From the NCBI GenBank assembly GCA_950295325.1, contig OX485807.1, positions 44,690,796-44,754,795 of the forward strand: DNA of 64,000 bases, in the 5' to 3' direction. Of the stretch, positions 45,634-58,874 are shown piece after piece. The notes below the pieces were generated by a model. It ran no database searches. It saw nothing but the letters and a program-made list of their open reading frames with translations, and had not been told where the DNA came from. Made by a program: the position numbers and the translations under genes. How positions within the stretch are numbered: the stretch's first letter is position 1; each line of letters opens with the position of its first letter. Source of the DNA: Polytrichum commune. Lineage: Eukaryota > Streptophyta > Polytrichopsida > Polytrichales > Polytrichaceae.

Positions 45634-45821
45634 TCTTTTCTTTTCTTTTTGAGACAGAAGGTCGATAGGCCAGCGTCAAAGCATAGGGAGCAGTTGACCA
45701 CCTGGCAAGTTTTCCGTCAAGTAGACAGGAGATTTCACAGCCGGGATTCGAACCGCCAACCTCTTCCTTGAGATTTGGGTATCTCTCCACCATCATCTGG
45801 TAGTTTAGGGTCATCTCGGAC
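45634..45821 (-). mobile_element. tRNA-type SINE, copy 1
   Basis: Read on the minus strand it has a perfect pol III B-box, GGTTCGAATCCCGG, about 75 bp from its head and ends in an A-rich tail (plus-strand TTCTTTTCTTTTC). A 17-bp target duplication, AACTAACATCCCATTTT, flanks it at 45617-45633 and 45822-45838. A second copy lies at 60571-60762. The long duplication and tail show LINE-mediated insertion. Confidence 0.9.
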
Positions 45822-45862
45822 AACTAACATCCCATTTTCATGTGGTGGTTTCTTGACACTCA

Positions 45863-46345
45863 GGGCCACTTTGCACACGAGACTAAGAGCATGTGACCAT
45901 TACACTTCAAGCACTCTCATTGGTGGGAAAGGCGGAGCTGGTCCCGAGCTCGCTTCATACTACGCTTGAGGGACCAACGGAGTATGTGAATGCAAGAATG
46001 GATGTAAAGTCTACATGGATTCCTACATGGCATCGAATGGATCATGTTTCATGGTCACTCGGACTGCTTTCAAAAACCACCTCTTGGAGGTAGGCCTAAC
46101 ACAAAATCGGGAGACCATGGCACTCCGAATGTTCAACACTGTTGATTTATTCTATTTTGTCATGTGTGAGGACCCACATGAATGCAAATTCATTGAAGTA
46201 GCATTTGGTTGAGGGTCTGGTCACATATGACTTTACACTACACTCGAGGGTCCATGACCACAGTACATGATTTTGGAGGTGTCTTGGGATGGCCTTTGGA
46301 CACTTTGTTTGGGCTCTCACAATTTCATGGCCATGACCATGTAAT
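45863..46345 (+). mobile_element. PIF/Harbinger (Tourist-like) MITE, copy 2
   Basis: The left end GGGCCACTTTGCACACGAG matches the family; the interior closely matches copies 1 and 3. The usual right terminus is not seen after GGGCTCTCACAATTTCATGG, so the copy is truncated or rearranged there. It lies just downstream of SINE copy 1. Confidence 0.7.
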
Positions 46346-46414
46346 AGTGAGGACCCTTGAATCTCATTCAAAGTCTCTACCAATTGTTTAATTAACATCT
46401 TCTATCAGGATTTG

Positions 46415-46620
46415 CATCAAGCCCACCTCTTAGAGGTGGGGCATGACGCAAATTTGGGCAGATCATGAAACATTATCCATGATATGGCAAGTAGGAATCC
46501 ATGTAGACTTTTCATCCATGATAATTTTTTGGGCCTTTAGGCTTTCACCTTCTAGTGCGAAGTGAACTTGGATGGTGTTGGCCTTTTCGACCAATATGGA
46601 TCGGCCATGTGGAGACAAAT
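46415..46620 (-). repeat. PIF/Harbinger MITE fragment
   Basis: CCACCTCTTAGAGGTGGG and GGAATCCATGTAGACTT match the inverse of the MITE interior. Strongly diverged. Confidence 0.45.
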
Positions 46621-46829
46621 GAGCCACATGTGGATTGGCCCTAAACCAGTTGAACCATTATGTTTCACTTGTCTTTTGGTTTCTTACTTACATGCATTTA
46701 TTTAAGGTATGTAGCTCTAGTATGACATTCTCAACCTTCGTATATATTTGTGGCCATTGGATTGGACCAATAATTGTTACTTGCGGTTAGCAATAGCAAA
46801 TGAATAAAAGTAATCATGTCAAGTTTCAG

Positions 46830-47010
46830 AATTGAGGTTGAAGAGTCTCTTTCTCTTCAAACAACCGCAAAGATCTTCTCAATTGTGTTATTCTTGAGCC
46901 TAGAATAATGTCTATTTTTTAGCAAATAGTATGATCTCATTGCCACACGTCATTTTTCAGTGTCCATTCTAGACTACACCGCAATGTGCAAGCAAGTTGC
47001 CCCAAATTAA
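46830..47010 (-). repeat. Dispersed family A copy
   Basis: It has TCTCTTTCTCTTCAAACAA and CTCAATTGTGTTATTCTTGA. The far end of the family text (AAGTGTTTGATTAAGAAGAA) appears at 47230, so the copy may be split by an insertion. Confidence 0.5.
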
Positions 47011-47259
47011 TATAGGGACATTCCATGTTATTTTCAATTTTTACTACCGCAACATCAAAAATATAATCAAATTTATAATACGGTTGCTATACGTTTGAAC
47101 CAAGAAAGCTGCAAAAAAAAAAAAGTTGACCATATTTGATCCAAGGTATTTTACACAGGTAAAGAGGGAACCTATTCGCAAAAGGCAAACTTGATTACAC
47201 ATATCGGTGTACAATCCTTCCCACTCAATATAAGTGTTTGATTAAGAAGAAGGGCCACA

Positions 47260-48005
47260 TAAGGCCCAATTGCACTAAGACTTGCAATCCAGTTGCCTTC
47301 GCAACTGGATTGCCTCTTTACCCATCCAAGTCACCTCAGGTCAAAATCAAATCACAAAAACTCACAACTTCGTTTACTCATGCCTATAATAACTACAATG
47401 GAAAAAACGATTATTAAATATTTTCTTATTATGACAATCAACAACCAAAATAGGACGGAATCCCAATAAATTAGTGTGGGGCAACCTAATTGCATGTATC
47501 ACTCTAGTAAAGTACCTTTTATAACCCACAAAACACATGGAAAGTCAATGCATACTAAGCAAGTAAGATTTCCATGGCATCCTTGCATGAAACATGGAAA
47601 TGGCCATGCATCGACCTCTCGAATTCCTCGACAAGACAGCAGCGAATCATGCCCACCTAGCTACTACACTGCACTGCAAGTTCAAGATGGATTAATTCAC
47701 TAATTAAGTTAAAATGCTTGCGGCTCAAACAAATTTGAGGGTCGTCATAAAGAGGGCTCCACTCATTCCTCGCCATTAAGTTAATTACGGTGAGCATATA
47801 TATATTGTTGGAAGTTGCATTGGAGTGGTTGCAGTGGAGCGTTGTTGGAACTTGCTTTATTTAGCAGTCATTCATTGCCGATGATGCGTGTTTAGCTCCG
47901 ATTCTATCCATGACGTCCAGTAGTAGATTAACATGATTAAGGAATCCCAGCAGGCCTCATACAGTAAGTGGAACTTGACCGTGACATAGTTTTGTAGTAC
48001 ACTCT
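47260..48005. other. Spacer without supported genes
   Basis: No credible exon. Part of 47300-47480 (CTCTTTACCCATCCAA; GTGTGGGGCAACCTAATTGC) matches 29610-29810, so it too is repeat-derived. Confidence 0.45.
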
Positions 48006-48009
48006 AAAC

Positions 48010-48480
48010 CTCTGTAGTATCACACCTGTGGCAACCAAAGTGCGCGTGATATTACGGAGTTTTGTAGGGTTAGCATGGATGCGTGATACTAGTGAATTAG
48101 TGTAGCATGTGATATTGTGGAATAACACGAAGGAGATGTGAGGACGATTTGAATTCGTTCTCGCGTCACCTGACGTTAGTGTGGTCCACTCCACTTGGCC
48201 TTCCCAGGCGATGTGGTGGACGCATGCACCAACATTCAACAAGTGGCATGAGAAGAAGAAGAATGAGAATGAGAATGAGAAGGTGGCACTCCACGTGCTG
48301 ACACATGGCGCAATGCGAGGGTGTGGGTTGACTTCTTGGGTGGTTTGCATTGATGTCGAATTTCGTGATATAAGGGAGAGAAATGTGACAATAAGAAGGA
48401 GTGAGATTTGAGCTACGAACATCCGTTCCCTAGGGGTTCGGGAGATTCGAGAGTGTGTGACATTATGGAGTTTAGGGTGT
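48010..48480. repeat. Family D repeat, copy 3
   Basis: It matches copy 1 in the same orientation (TTAGTGTAGCATGTGATATT; ATCCGTTCCCTAGGG) and is longer through extra internal sequence at about 48140-48330. End motifs GTGATATTACGGAG and GTGACATTATGGAG recur. Confidence 0.55.
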
Positions 48481-48529
48481 AATAGTTGTATGATTGTGTA
48501 AGGTAGATGTGCCAAATTCAGTTAGTTGT

Positions 48530-48645
48530 CTTATTCAAACACATGTTTTTGAGTGGTGTGTGGTTTGGTGTGGTAATGGATACCAAAATGACATGTGTTT
48601 GAAAGATATCGGATTGTGTGTTCAAAACATGATGACTATTCTATG
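48530..48645 (+). repeat. Dispersed family A copy
   Basis: It has TTATTCAAACACATG, TTTTTGAGTGGTGTGTGG and GATATCGGATTGTGTGTTCA in order. Confidence 0.65.
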
Positions 48646-48649
48646 ATCA

Positions 48650-49200
48650 AACATGCCATTACTCACCTACTACCCACTACAAGAGTCAGACACGTCTTTC
48701 CACCTTCTCTCCACATGCACAAACACCATCCTCCGCACCATCTTAACAACCAGACACAACAAAGCAGTTTGGCATATACACAAACTACTCATCTCCCACT
48801 CCATGAAGAGAGGCACACTCTTAATGAACGCATGCACTCACTTAGGCACCCCCCCCCCCCTCTAGGAACACAATCCCCACATGGCTATATGCGTGCACCA
48901 CAAGCCCATGACACTGCCTCGCCAAACTCAAACCTGACATCCTTGTTATCACCATCACCACCTCCTCCGAGAAAACAACACAATGTACCACCCAAAACCC
49001 AAGCCTACAATTCATTGAATTCATGTTCTACCAAGACTATGACCCCACCACCACAACCCATAAAACAAAATTTAAAAACTAACCATTGTGGATACCCTTG
49101 AAGATGCCGGATGGTATGTAACCCTCGCCATCCTTACAATAGGCATCCAAGGAGGCATTCATAGACAAACAACATCACCAACCTAATCGAACAATGCTAC
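48650..49200 (-). repeat. GT-skewed repeat element (AC-rich on the plus strand), inverted partial copy
   Basis: Inverse match to 38200-38640. Because the plus strand is A/C-rich it shows a 168-codon open frame at 48595-49101 full of Pro, His and Thr. I read that frame as a by-product of composition. Confidence 0.5.
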
Positions 49201-49508
49201 ATCCCTTTGATGCCCATTGCCCATACATGCATGCAAGCAACAAAACCACCTTATAGCTATCGAATACCTTACCCTACTCATGCTTATTAAACGAAAATTG
49301 GAAAACCACCAACCGTTAGTACTCCCCCACCTAAGCAAGCACCAAAACCGCCACATACAAACAACAAAATCCCAATCATGAATCTTATAGCGTGGTCCTA
49401 GGAGAAGTGAGCTAGTTGGGGGAAAGGTAACCATTTAAGACCAATCTACCTTAATTGTTCAATAATAGATATATCGGCACGTTGTGATTGCATGTTCACG
49501 CAAGTTTA

Positions 49509-50011
49509 TGGCCACTTCACACACGAGCCAAGAGCCGAGACCGTGAAATCGTGAGAGCCCAAAAGAAATTGTCCAAAGGCCATCCCAACACACCTCCAAA
49601 ATCATGTAGTGTGGTCACGGACCCTAAAGTGTAGTATGAAGTCATATGTAACCGGGCCCTCAACCAAATGCTATATCAATGAATTTGAATTCATGTGGGT
49701 CCTCACACATGACAAAATAGAATAAATCAGCAGTTATGAGCATTCGGAGTGCCACGGTCTCCCAATGGTTTTGTGTTAGGCCTACCTCCAAGAGGTGGTT
49801 TTTGAAAATAGTCCAAATGACCATGAAACATGATTCATTTGATGCCATGTAGGAATCCACGTAGACTTTACATCCATCTTGCATTCACATACTCCGTTGG
49901 TCCCTCAAGCATAGTGTGAAGCGAACTTGGGACCGGCTCCGCCTTTTCCACCAATGAGAGTGCTTGAAGTGTAATGGTCACGGGCTCTCAGTCTCATGTG
50001 TGAAGCGGCCC
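49509..50011 (-). mobile_element. PIF/Harbinger (Tourist-like) MITE, copy 3, best preserved
   Basis: It is 503 bp with ends TGGCCACTTCACACACGAG and CATGTGTGAAGCGGCCC and a TTA target duplication at 49506-49508 and 50012-50014. It is inverted relative to copies 1, 2 and 4. Confidence 0.85.
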
Positions 50012-50259
50012 TTAACAATCACCAGGCTTGCACCATTTGTGCCAGTAAATTTTAGCAACAACCAGGCCAAATTTAGACCTAAAAACATAATTTAAAGTTG
50101 GGGGGGGCTCATTATGTTGCTTTAGCAAAGGTTCATGGCACTACATGCTTACACGGTTACACCTTCGTCACTGCACCAAGTAGTCATCATGAGGTGCCAG
50201 CAAGAACCACTTGTTTTTCTATTCCGGGAAGAGTTTCTAAAAAAACACTTATTGGTAAG

Positions 50260-50640
50260 CTTATCATGCTTGTTGGGTAAGTTATGTAAGTGTTGTTTGA
50301 TTCGTTGTTCCTTGCTCTCCATCGCCTATTGATCAAAGATAAGTCTTCAAATTTGCATTGCATTAGCAAATCTATGATGGAACGTCAACAAAAATTACAA
50401 TGAAAATCGGATATGATATGGTTTAGTTGTGGTCATCATATGTGCATGTTCGTGGTTTCTGTAATTGAATACGTAGGTTCTCCCTGTTGCTTTCATGTTT
50501 GAGTGTGGAGTAGTTGATAAAGTTGGAGATGTAGTCCAATCTCTCTTAAACATGTGTCTTTATGGTGTTTGTTCTTTGATTCTCACTTAACCACGCACCA
50601 ATCAATATATAGGTGTATGTTTGAGAAAAGGAATTGAATA
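50260..50640 (-). repeat. Dispersed family A, long copy
   Basis: It matches 12098-12480 over its whole length (GTGTTGTTTGATTCG, GTAGTCCAATCTCTCTTAAA, TATAGGTGTATGTTTGAGAA). Confidence 0.6.
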
Positions 50641-50956
50641 ACACATGCATACCTTATCTGAGCCTATGATGGGCACTTCGGACTCCTTTGACAATTTTGG
50701 CCATTGGGTTAGGTTGAGAATTGTCTCATATGTTTGGCATTCGCAAATCCCAAAGATTACCATTTCAACTTTTAGAATCGGAATGGATATGCAAAACTAA
50801 TAGAAGGTCAAAGTGAAGATTCTCTTTCTCTTTGAAATTTGATCACATAAGGTTGAGGCATCTATAACCCATAGAATAAGAGAGTTTGCATTTGTTTAGG
50901 AGGAGTAATTGCAAAAGATTATTTTTCTTGCGAACATAAACAAATTGTAAGAAGAA

Positions 50957-50996
50957 TATGTATGTATGTATGTATGTATGGATGGATGGATGGATG
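50957..50996. repeat. (TATG)n(GATG)n microsatellite
   Basis: Tetranucleotide runs of TATG followed by GATG units. Confidence 0.9.
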
Positions 50997-51244
50997 AAAT
51001 CATGAATTTGGAAATTGCTACAAACTTCAAAGTGTTAAAGTTATGATAACACATAACCACTCGTGTCAATTCTAATGCTTGGCTACGACAATTGTCAAGA
51101 AAATTATGCATGTAATGGATCACAAGCCATCGCCATATAAACCTTAACTCCGTTCACTTAAAAAATGTAGATCTTATCCATATCAAACATTACATGACCC
51201 TGGTGAGCGGTTAAATGGACGTTGTCAACTATGGATGCCAAAAC

Positions 51245-51410
51245 CTTTATGTTCTCCTGATTGTGTTCACAAATGAAACTAGCATGCTTAATGTATTTTG
51301 AGCCTATAGTCCAATCTCCTCATAACACATGTCACTGTAATGTCCATTGTTGCCATAAACCACTCAAGATGTATGATAAAGAAGAGTGACCACATAAGGC
51401 CCTTGAACTA
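51245..51410 (-). repeat. Dispersed family A copy
   Basis: It has ATAGTCCAATCTCCTCATAA near 51306 and ACCACTCAAGATGTATGATA near 51357. Confidence 0.6.
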
Positions 51411-54400
51411 CCTTAAACGAATGTTTAAATAAATGATTTGAAGCATTGAAAGGCACCATTGACTTGCATCGAAGAAATCAAGAATCGAAGGGTAGACTAT
51501 ACCCCTAGGGGGCGCACCTTACGTAACACCTATGAGCACACTTGAGTGCGCAGAAGGGATATTAATTTGAACTTTTATGTACTACATATGCATGTGCTAC
51601 ACTAAATTATAACTCGTAATTATGTACATGTATGAAGGACCTTTAGAAAACATACAACATTTGTATGTGTATGGTAGTGTCACTAGACTTTTATATGATC
51701 AGAATTCCTATTGGATGAAACTAGGATGAAGAATTTTTTCATTTCCTTATCGCATCCATGCATGCATGGAAGAGGTAGTATTAGGGTTTTTAAAGGTGTT
51801 GTTGAATTGAGAACAATGCCACTTCTTGCTTAGGGTTGCAAATGGAATGGGTTGCGCTTCTTTTGTGAAAGTTGATCAAAGGGGATGTGGATGTTTGATG
51901 CAGATGGTTATACTTATGATAGGGGTTGATTGTTATTCAAAAATACATTTGTATACTTATGTTAATGACTATATACAAATATGATTTATTTACATATATA
52001 TTTTGTAACTTGTATTTTTATCATTGAAGTTGTAAGGTTATTGCTTACTTTTACCATCGACTCAAAATAATTTTTAAAATAATAATAATTTTAAAACTAG
52101 ATATAGGGGGCTTAGAGTATGTTGTGAATGTACATGGTTCTTTGTTTTGAATGGAAGGTGCACGTCCTGGGACTATACCTTAATCCTCCAGGATTCTCAT
52201 GTACAGTTAAGCTATTAGAGTAGAGGCACCCATAACCAATCAATCAAGAGATTCTATGCCATATTTGGAGAACTACAAGGTGGTGCAATTTTTTTCCCCG
52301 CGCAGGAAGATAGAAACCATGAGGATTGCAAATTTTTTGGTATTTTTATTCCTTGAATTGAATTACAGAATTGTGAAAGCCAAAAGTTGGCCTGACATAT
52401 TACCAATGACTGAAGTCTACCATAATCGTTCATTTTAACTATTCATTCCTCCTCATTTTAGCACTCAAAATCAAGACATATGTCATGACACTATTGCTTC
52501 CGACCTCATCGAAATTCAGTCCCAGCCTTATCAAAACTAAGGTACCCTATAGATTGCTTATGAGAATAGGTGCCTCTATTGTTATATATGTGTGTGTTGC
52601 CAAACCATTGTGATGGAGTAATGTAATAAAGTAGCATGTGGACATTGGATATGAAATAGGAATGTCAACGGGCATCAAATCGATATTATAGTATAATATT
52701 TTATTTGTAGAGTTGATAACTGCATATAACTTAGGATTTGACCAACTTCAATATGAAGCAACATCGTAATTCATATCGTTGGCAACTTCGGGTTGTGTCT
52801 CTTTGATCACTCAACACCAAGGAATGTGGTTCTTGTGTGATCATTCTTTCTAATTAGCAAACACTTATGTTTTAGTGAGTGGTCTATGCTATAGGTTTGT
52901 AGTTGATTACACTTGATTAGGAAAAAGAAAGAAAAAGGCACATGTTACAATGAGATTGGAGTAAATGCCCGTAAGATATTATGTATTTGAGGTCCAAGAG
53001 TGAACAGTTTATAAGAAGGCCCATGTGATTGTTTAAGGAGGAAGATAAGACCACTCCAACATGAGGCACTAACTCTTTGCCAGTAGCCATGCTCTGTAAG
53101 CCCAACTGGTTTACATTCGAGTTGGAGCCTCTCATTCGCACTAACCCACAGTTGGCGTCATCTCTCTCTAAAAAGATGATATTCACTTTTGACTCGTATA
53201 GCAATCCATGTTCCAATTGTGAAATTCAAAATGACAATCTCAATGATTTACAATGACTAACTGGACGAGACAACCCTTGAGCCAATCCAACAACCATAAT
53301 TGTAAGCACCCACAACATGATTACATACCTTAACATAAAAGCCATGCAAAGGAGGAGATCCCATTGTTGGTTTGAGAAGCGATCACATCTTGGTAATGAG
53401 GGATGAAGGTGAATTGAGTCACATGTGCTATGAACGCACTAAAGTGTATGTAACTTAGTAACAAATTTGCTCACAAAATCTAGTGTTCCATAACATTGTT
53501 AAGCAACTCGTAAGACCATCCCTATGTGTAGTATCAAATCATATTTCCAACAATAATAATAGCCCATTGCAAAAGGACTAATGGACCAATTCCATACACA
53601 TTAATATTTAACCAACTTACCCAACTAAACTCCTAAAGGCTAAAGCAAAATCTTTCCAAAATCACCTGCAACAATTTACTCTAATTCAACATCTTTTTAA
53701 AGAAATTTGACATTTCTTATGATGAATTTGATCGTATGAATAGAATTATTGTGTACTTCATATTGTTCAAAAAGAAATTAGATGTTCACCTATCCAACTG
53801 CTTTAAAATATAACATGTATTTCTAGGACTGTATAGCAAAAATGTCCTCGGTCTTTATTGGTGAAAGCAATGAGAGTAATTATGGTGATGGGTGCAACAA
53901 GTTAAGATGGCATGGGTCCAATTAATGCTAAATAGTCCTATTTGTGTGAGTTTTCATTTGGAGTTACAAGGTGCTATAACTTTTTATTGATATCATCATT
54001 TTTAACTAATATAAGACAAGCAACTACATTATTTATGGTCATTATTGGTGGCCACACTATATACAAGGAAACCAACATTTTAAAATTTGGGGATAATATT
54101 GGAGGTGCACGTCGTATTTCAACCCACAATAGATAACATCATATGCCTACATTGTAGATCACATGATTCCAATCAGATGGAAACTAGTGTTTATTTCACA
54201 AACTTCCAACAAATTTAGGTCCAATGCATACCCATCCTACCCCGAGACGGTTTTGAATCTAAAATCATAATGCTTCATTCGTTTGTAAAAACATATTCCA
54301 ATCAATTTGAAAATGACTATTTCCCCAGTTTTTCTATGTTGAATGTGATGTTATTTTAGAAAGATTATACACAATACATATCTTAACTAGAATGTGTAAT

Positions 54401-55044
54401 GATATGATTCAAGTACTCTATTTTATGTTGACAGTTGTGAGCTTTAAGTCCATTGTAGCTTATTCAAGAATACAAGCTTGGTGTTCCACAACATCATTAA
54501 ACAACTAGATGATGGTCTCTTTCCAAAGAGAGAGACTCTCATTAGAAAAACTATGATAAATTATAGTTGCTCGTCGAAAACTCTATAGTACACAACCTAA
54601 GTGCTTCATGTAAACAAATATCCCAAAATTATAGGAGAATTATGCTTTCAAGATACATGGACCCATGGAACGCAACCAAGGAGCTATATAATGTCATGTC
54701 ATTAGCCTCATTTTTAAGTTTTTTGAAATCTAAAATGGATAAAATCTCCATAATCATCTCAAAACATCATAAAACATGGATGACATCATCCATTTTGTAC
54801 GAGCATGTCCTTATTTGGATGAAAATGTAAAAATATCATCCACATGTGACTTCATCATTCCCATGATTATCGCCATTTCGACTTTCTTGAAAACATGGGA
54901 AAAAATGGTAGATGTTAACCTAATTTTGTCATATAACATGACAATAACAATGGTAATGATTAAAACAATACAATTTATCATAAACTTGTAAGTGAAATCC
55001 AATTACAACTAAACAAGAAAGTTGATGAGTTCTAAGCTAACATA

Positions 55045-55087
<43 letters not shown>

Positions 55088-56935
55088 AAATGTTTATGTT
55101 TGCCCACACTATTGTGATTGTATACATCTCTTCGCCCAAAGCCTTGTAAGAGGTGGATATTTTACAACAATTATGACTAGGTCATGTTTGAAGTAGATTG
55201 GTGTCCACATGAATTGGTTTTTCTTGGAGAACTCTTCAATGATTAGTAAAGCCACAACAAATAGGGAACACTAGGTAGCATGATTTGTTGGAAAACCAAA
55301 ACCATGCCACTTGCAAAAATGGAAATGGGTCTCATACACTCAAGATATGTATAGGGGAGGTCAATAGCATTATATGTAAGGTTTCTCAAAGAGAGATGAA
55401 ACCATGAGCTTGATCCTTCTTTGAGAAAACTTTCTATTAAGAGTTCGTTAGCTTGTTCTGTACCAGAGCATGTTTTGAAAGTCCAATGAAACTTTCGGGA
55501 CGTCCTCTTTTCATTTCAATAAATTTGAGGGAATTTTGAATTTAAAATCGAGTATGCACATAGGACATGTTGTCCTCAATCATGGATTGGCTATGCAAGG
55601 CTAGCAACTTGGTCCACCCATCCTTGTAAGACAAGCTAGGAAGCTGGTTTTTAATAATTAAACAACATTCTTTGTGTATGGTAATTCAAGCAATAAGAAA
55701 ACTTGAACGACTTTGTGTTAATTCGCATGAACTCAAGGTTTGTGACTGAACATATAGTTTCATCTTCTTTATATAACAAATAACTCTAATGCTCTTGAAA
55801 CAATGGTTCTCAATCACAACGTTGTTTGCGTTGACTTCTTTATTCATAGACTAAACCACGATATTCATTCACATCAAAGAGTATAGTTAAGATTTAGCTT
55901 CAACAATTGCCTTCATTCACAACATCATAGTAAGTTCAACCTAGTGGAAGTGGAGTTGGATTGGGAATTGGGTTTGCATCAACTAACAACATCTTCTCAC
56001 ATGAATATAGTTAGAAGGTCTTGAGATTTACGTAGTGCTTCACATCGGTCAAGGTTCAAATATATGTAATGCGTCTTTCAAGGTTATCAACACCAAAATT
56101 CACCAACAAAAATGGGTTTTAAAATTATCCCATGTTGATATTACCTAATCCCAACCGAATCCTCACAATTGTTGTTGAATCATATATAAACAAGGATACC
56201 AAAAGCTTCGAGAAAAAGAGCCTCTGGACAACCATAACATTATTCAACCATCTCGGTTGGTTTCATTGAACTTGGAATGAAGCAATTATATTATGTGGGT
56301 GTCTTGAACAAAGAAATAACATTCAATTATTGTCCATACATTCAATATCATATTTGCAAATTTGAGTGGAGTTATATTCCCATCATTATTCACTAAAAAT
56401 ACTTTTCATAGCATCACTTTTCGTTGAACACACCGTCATTGTTCATAATATAAATATTATTCCCACCGACACTACTCACTATTCATACCAGCGTTGAATT
56501 CTTCTCGTGAAGGTCAGACAACGGAGTCCCCTATCGAATGCTAGTATATAGAAACATTACTCAACCATAGGGATAAATAATGTTACAACCAAGTACCAAG
56601 ATTCATGGATGTTAAAACATGCCGTTACGGCTAAGAAATGTGACCTCATATTCGTTGGTGTAGTATTTTTATTGTTTAGTCCCCTTCAATAAGTTTGTAG
56701 ACGAAGTTCTAGTACACATGTACGGTGTTCAACCAAAAGTATGTACACATATCGGCACACTTTCTTGTGAACCACTATTGTACGTAAGTAGTACCTCGGT
56801 ATCTACAACACTCTCGTGTCATGTATGTATGTGTGTGTATGTGTGTATTTGCATGCATATAATAAAAAAACATATAATACTTTCTATAACCCATTACATG
56901 ATGATCTGAAGAATTAAATCCAGATTTTTAAGAAG
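51411..56935. other. Long spacer without supported genes
   Basis: Over 5 kb of AT-rich sequence without a credible exon. It holds the 5S-SINE tail fragment (52705-52810), repeat text shared with 22.8 kb (53230-53310), a segment at 53940-54060 related to 36.5 and 63.8 kb, and a TA microsatellite (55053-55083). Open frames here are short and show no recognisable motif. Confidence 0.5.
52705..52810 (+). repeat. 5S-headed SINE-like element, 3' tail fragment
   Basis: It matches the tail of copy 1 (GACCAACTTCAATATGAAGC; GTAATTCATATCGTTGGC). The 5S-like head is absent. Confidence 0.6.
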
Positions 56936-56937
56936 CA

Positions 56938-57115
56938 CAATATTATTTAGCAGAATGTGTTTGTTCATGTGGGTCATGAGAATATCACCATGGGATGCCC
57001 CAACCTAGTGCAAGGAGACTCAAATTCAGTCTAAATTTGCACTAGGTTGGGGTATCACATGGTTATATTCTCATGGCCCACACGAACGAACGCACATTAC
57101 TTAATAACGTTATGA
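56938..57115. mobile_element. Palindromic foldback MITE, copy 2
   Basis: Near-identical inner arms to 34631-34809 (CCATGGGATGCCCCAACCTA; inverse TAGGTTGGGGTATCACATGG) and the same outer TTAATAACGTTATG end. Confidence 0.8.
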
Positions 57116-57422
57116 ACCCTCAAAAGATGTATATTTGTTTATTTTCCTTTCATTTTCCTTTCTTTATTTCAATGGAAGCCACCAAGGTACAATAATACAA
57201 TAATGAAGTTGACTTTATAGTGGGTAAACCCATCATAAGTGGAATAGTTATAGTTAAAACAAGCCTCCTATAGGTTGAGGGTTGCATCATGCCATTTGGG
57301 ATCTCTGATGGTGTCATTTTTTATGTTGGATATGGTCAAATAGAGTATTGATAGTATGCAATAATGTCCATGCAACTTTGCCTTCCAAAATAAATAAATA
57401 TTTGTACATAAACAATTTTTAG

Positions 57423-57575
57423 TTTCATAACATTATTCAACATTATGTGGGCCCTTGAAATATAACAGAAATGGGATTTTTGAAAAGTTGTGCATGGAGA
57501 CTTAGATTTAGACCGAACTCCGAACATCTCACTGTTGTATTTGAAGGGCCCACGTCGCTGAGTGATGTTGTGTCA
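57423..57575. mobile_element. Palindromic foldback MITE, diverged member
   Basis: CATAACATTATTCAACATTA and TGTGGGCCCTTGAAATATAA are answered in inverse by TTGAAGGGCCCACG and GAGTGATGTTG. It lies 300 bp after copy 2. Confidence 0.6.
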
Positions 57576-58835
57576 CTTTTATGGAAATTGCACTTATAAG
57601 TCCCATTTGAAGCATGTGAAAATATAATTTATTAGCAAATCACCTTAAATTTTGTTCTATCTTCTTGGTAAATTGAAAGAGGAGTCGGATATATGTAGCA
57701 TGCACACTAAACATTTGATTTAGTGTGGTATTGAAATTGGTGTGCCATGCTAATTTGAGTGGTCTCATATTTCTCAAATAGTAGAAAGTGTGGTATGAGA
57801 TCCTCTTTAATTACCACCCATTGATTGCAATACCATTCATGTGGGTCAATATTGAGTAGTGTGGACCACATGACAACATATGCACAGAGAGAGAGTTGAG
57901 CATTTGCTTGAACAAATTCTATGCTTACTCTCCAACATAGTTCCTTCTTAGTACATCCTCTTGTTTAGAGGCCATATCATTCCATTACATATCTATAAAC
58001 CTTCCAAAACCCAGGAGGGTGGGTGGGCCCATCCCTCTTGATCACAACATTGCAAGATTACTTCTAAGTATTTACAAAACGTCTCTACTTGGTATGTGTC
58101 TAAAGCATTACTAAAACCTTTCAGTATTCACACCATTAAGGTTGTAAGTTTTCCCACCATTAAGTGAAATAATGCATAACATATCCGAGACATATCAAGT
58201 CACTATCAAACGAGTAAATGCCTCTTATTCAAAAAATACTTCAAGTCTCATTCACAAGTGAAAGAGGCTTTGTAATAAGCCTTGCACACACAATATTTTT
58301 GCATGAAGATGAAATACAAAACCTAAGATGGCCGTCCAAAATGTGAAGGGTCTGCCTCACACGTGCCCATGCCACCAACCAAATCCAAAGAGAGGGTTAG
58401 TAACGTACACGAGGTGAATAACAGCAGAGCCCAATTGTTATCTATGTCACACAAATGAATACGATAAAATCATATGGTTTGTATCTAAGAATACTTAACA
58501 ATATTAAGTACTCTTCATGTTCCTTGACCATTTGAGCTAAGTGTGTAACAATACTGAGGCCGGTAGTGTACACCTTCCACAAGTCCTCACAAACTTGCAC
58601 TAATCCGAGTAGTTACTCAGGGTAAAACTGCCTAAGCGGTTTTAACCTTTGAGAGGAGGGCTCAATGCTTTCCCCACCCTTCATATATGATTAGGTAAAA
58701 GCTCTCATCCGTAGATTCTTAGTGTGAGATCTATGGTTGAAAACAGTTAGGTAAACCCCACTTAGCCCTAGAACACTAAGTTCATTAGGGTTATGCTTTT
58801 TTACTAAATTTGTTCATCTATGGCACAGTAAGAAC

Positions 58836-58874
<39 letters not shown>

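Noticed and set aside
45700-45770. Possible tRNA gene because of the GGTTCGAATCCCGG box
   Set aside because: There is no cloverleaf around it. The A-tail and the long target duplication show it is a SINE.
45560-45823. 87-codon minus-strand frame with the phrase GGSNPGCEIS
   Set aside because: It is the translated B-box region of the tRNA-type SINE, and the same phrase appears at 60.6 kb for the same reason.
48595-49101. 168-codon plus-strand open frame rich in Pro, His and Thr
   Set aside because: It lies in an A/C-rich inverted copy of the GT-skewed repeat. Such composition lacks T-starting stop codons, so a long open frame is expected by chance; the related copy at 38.3 kb does not keep it.
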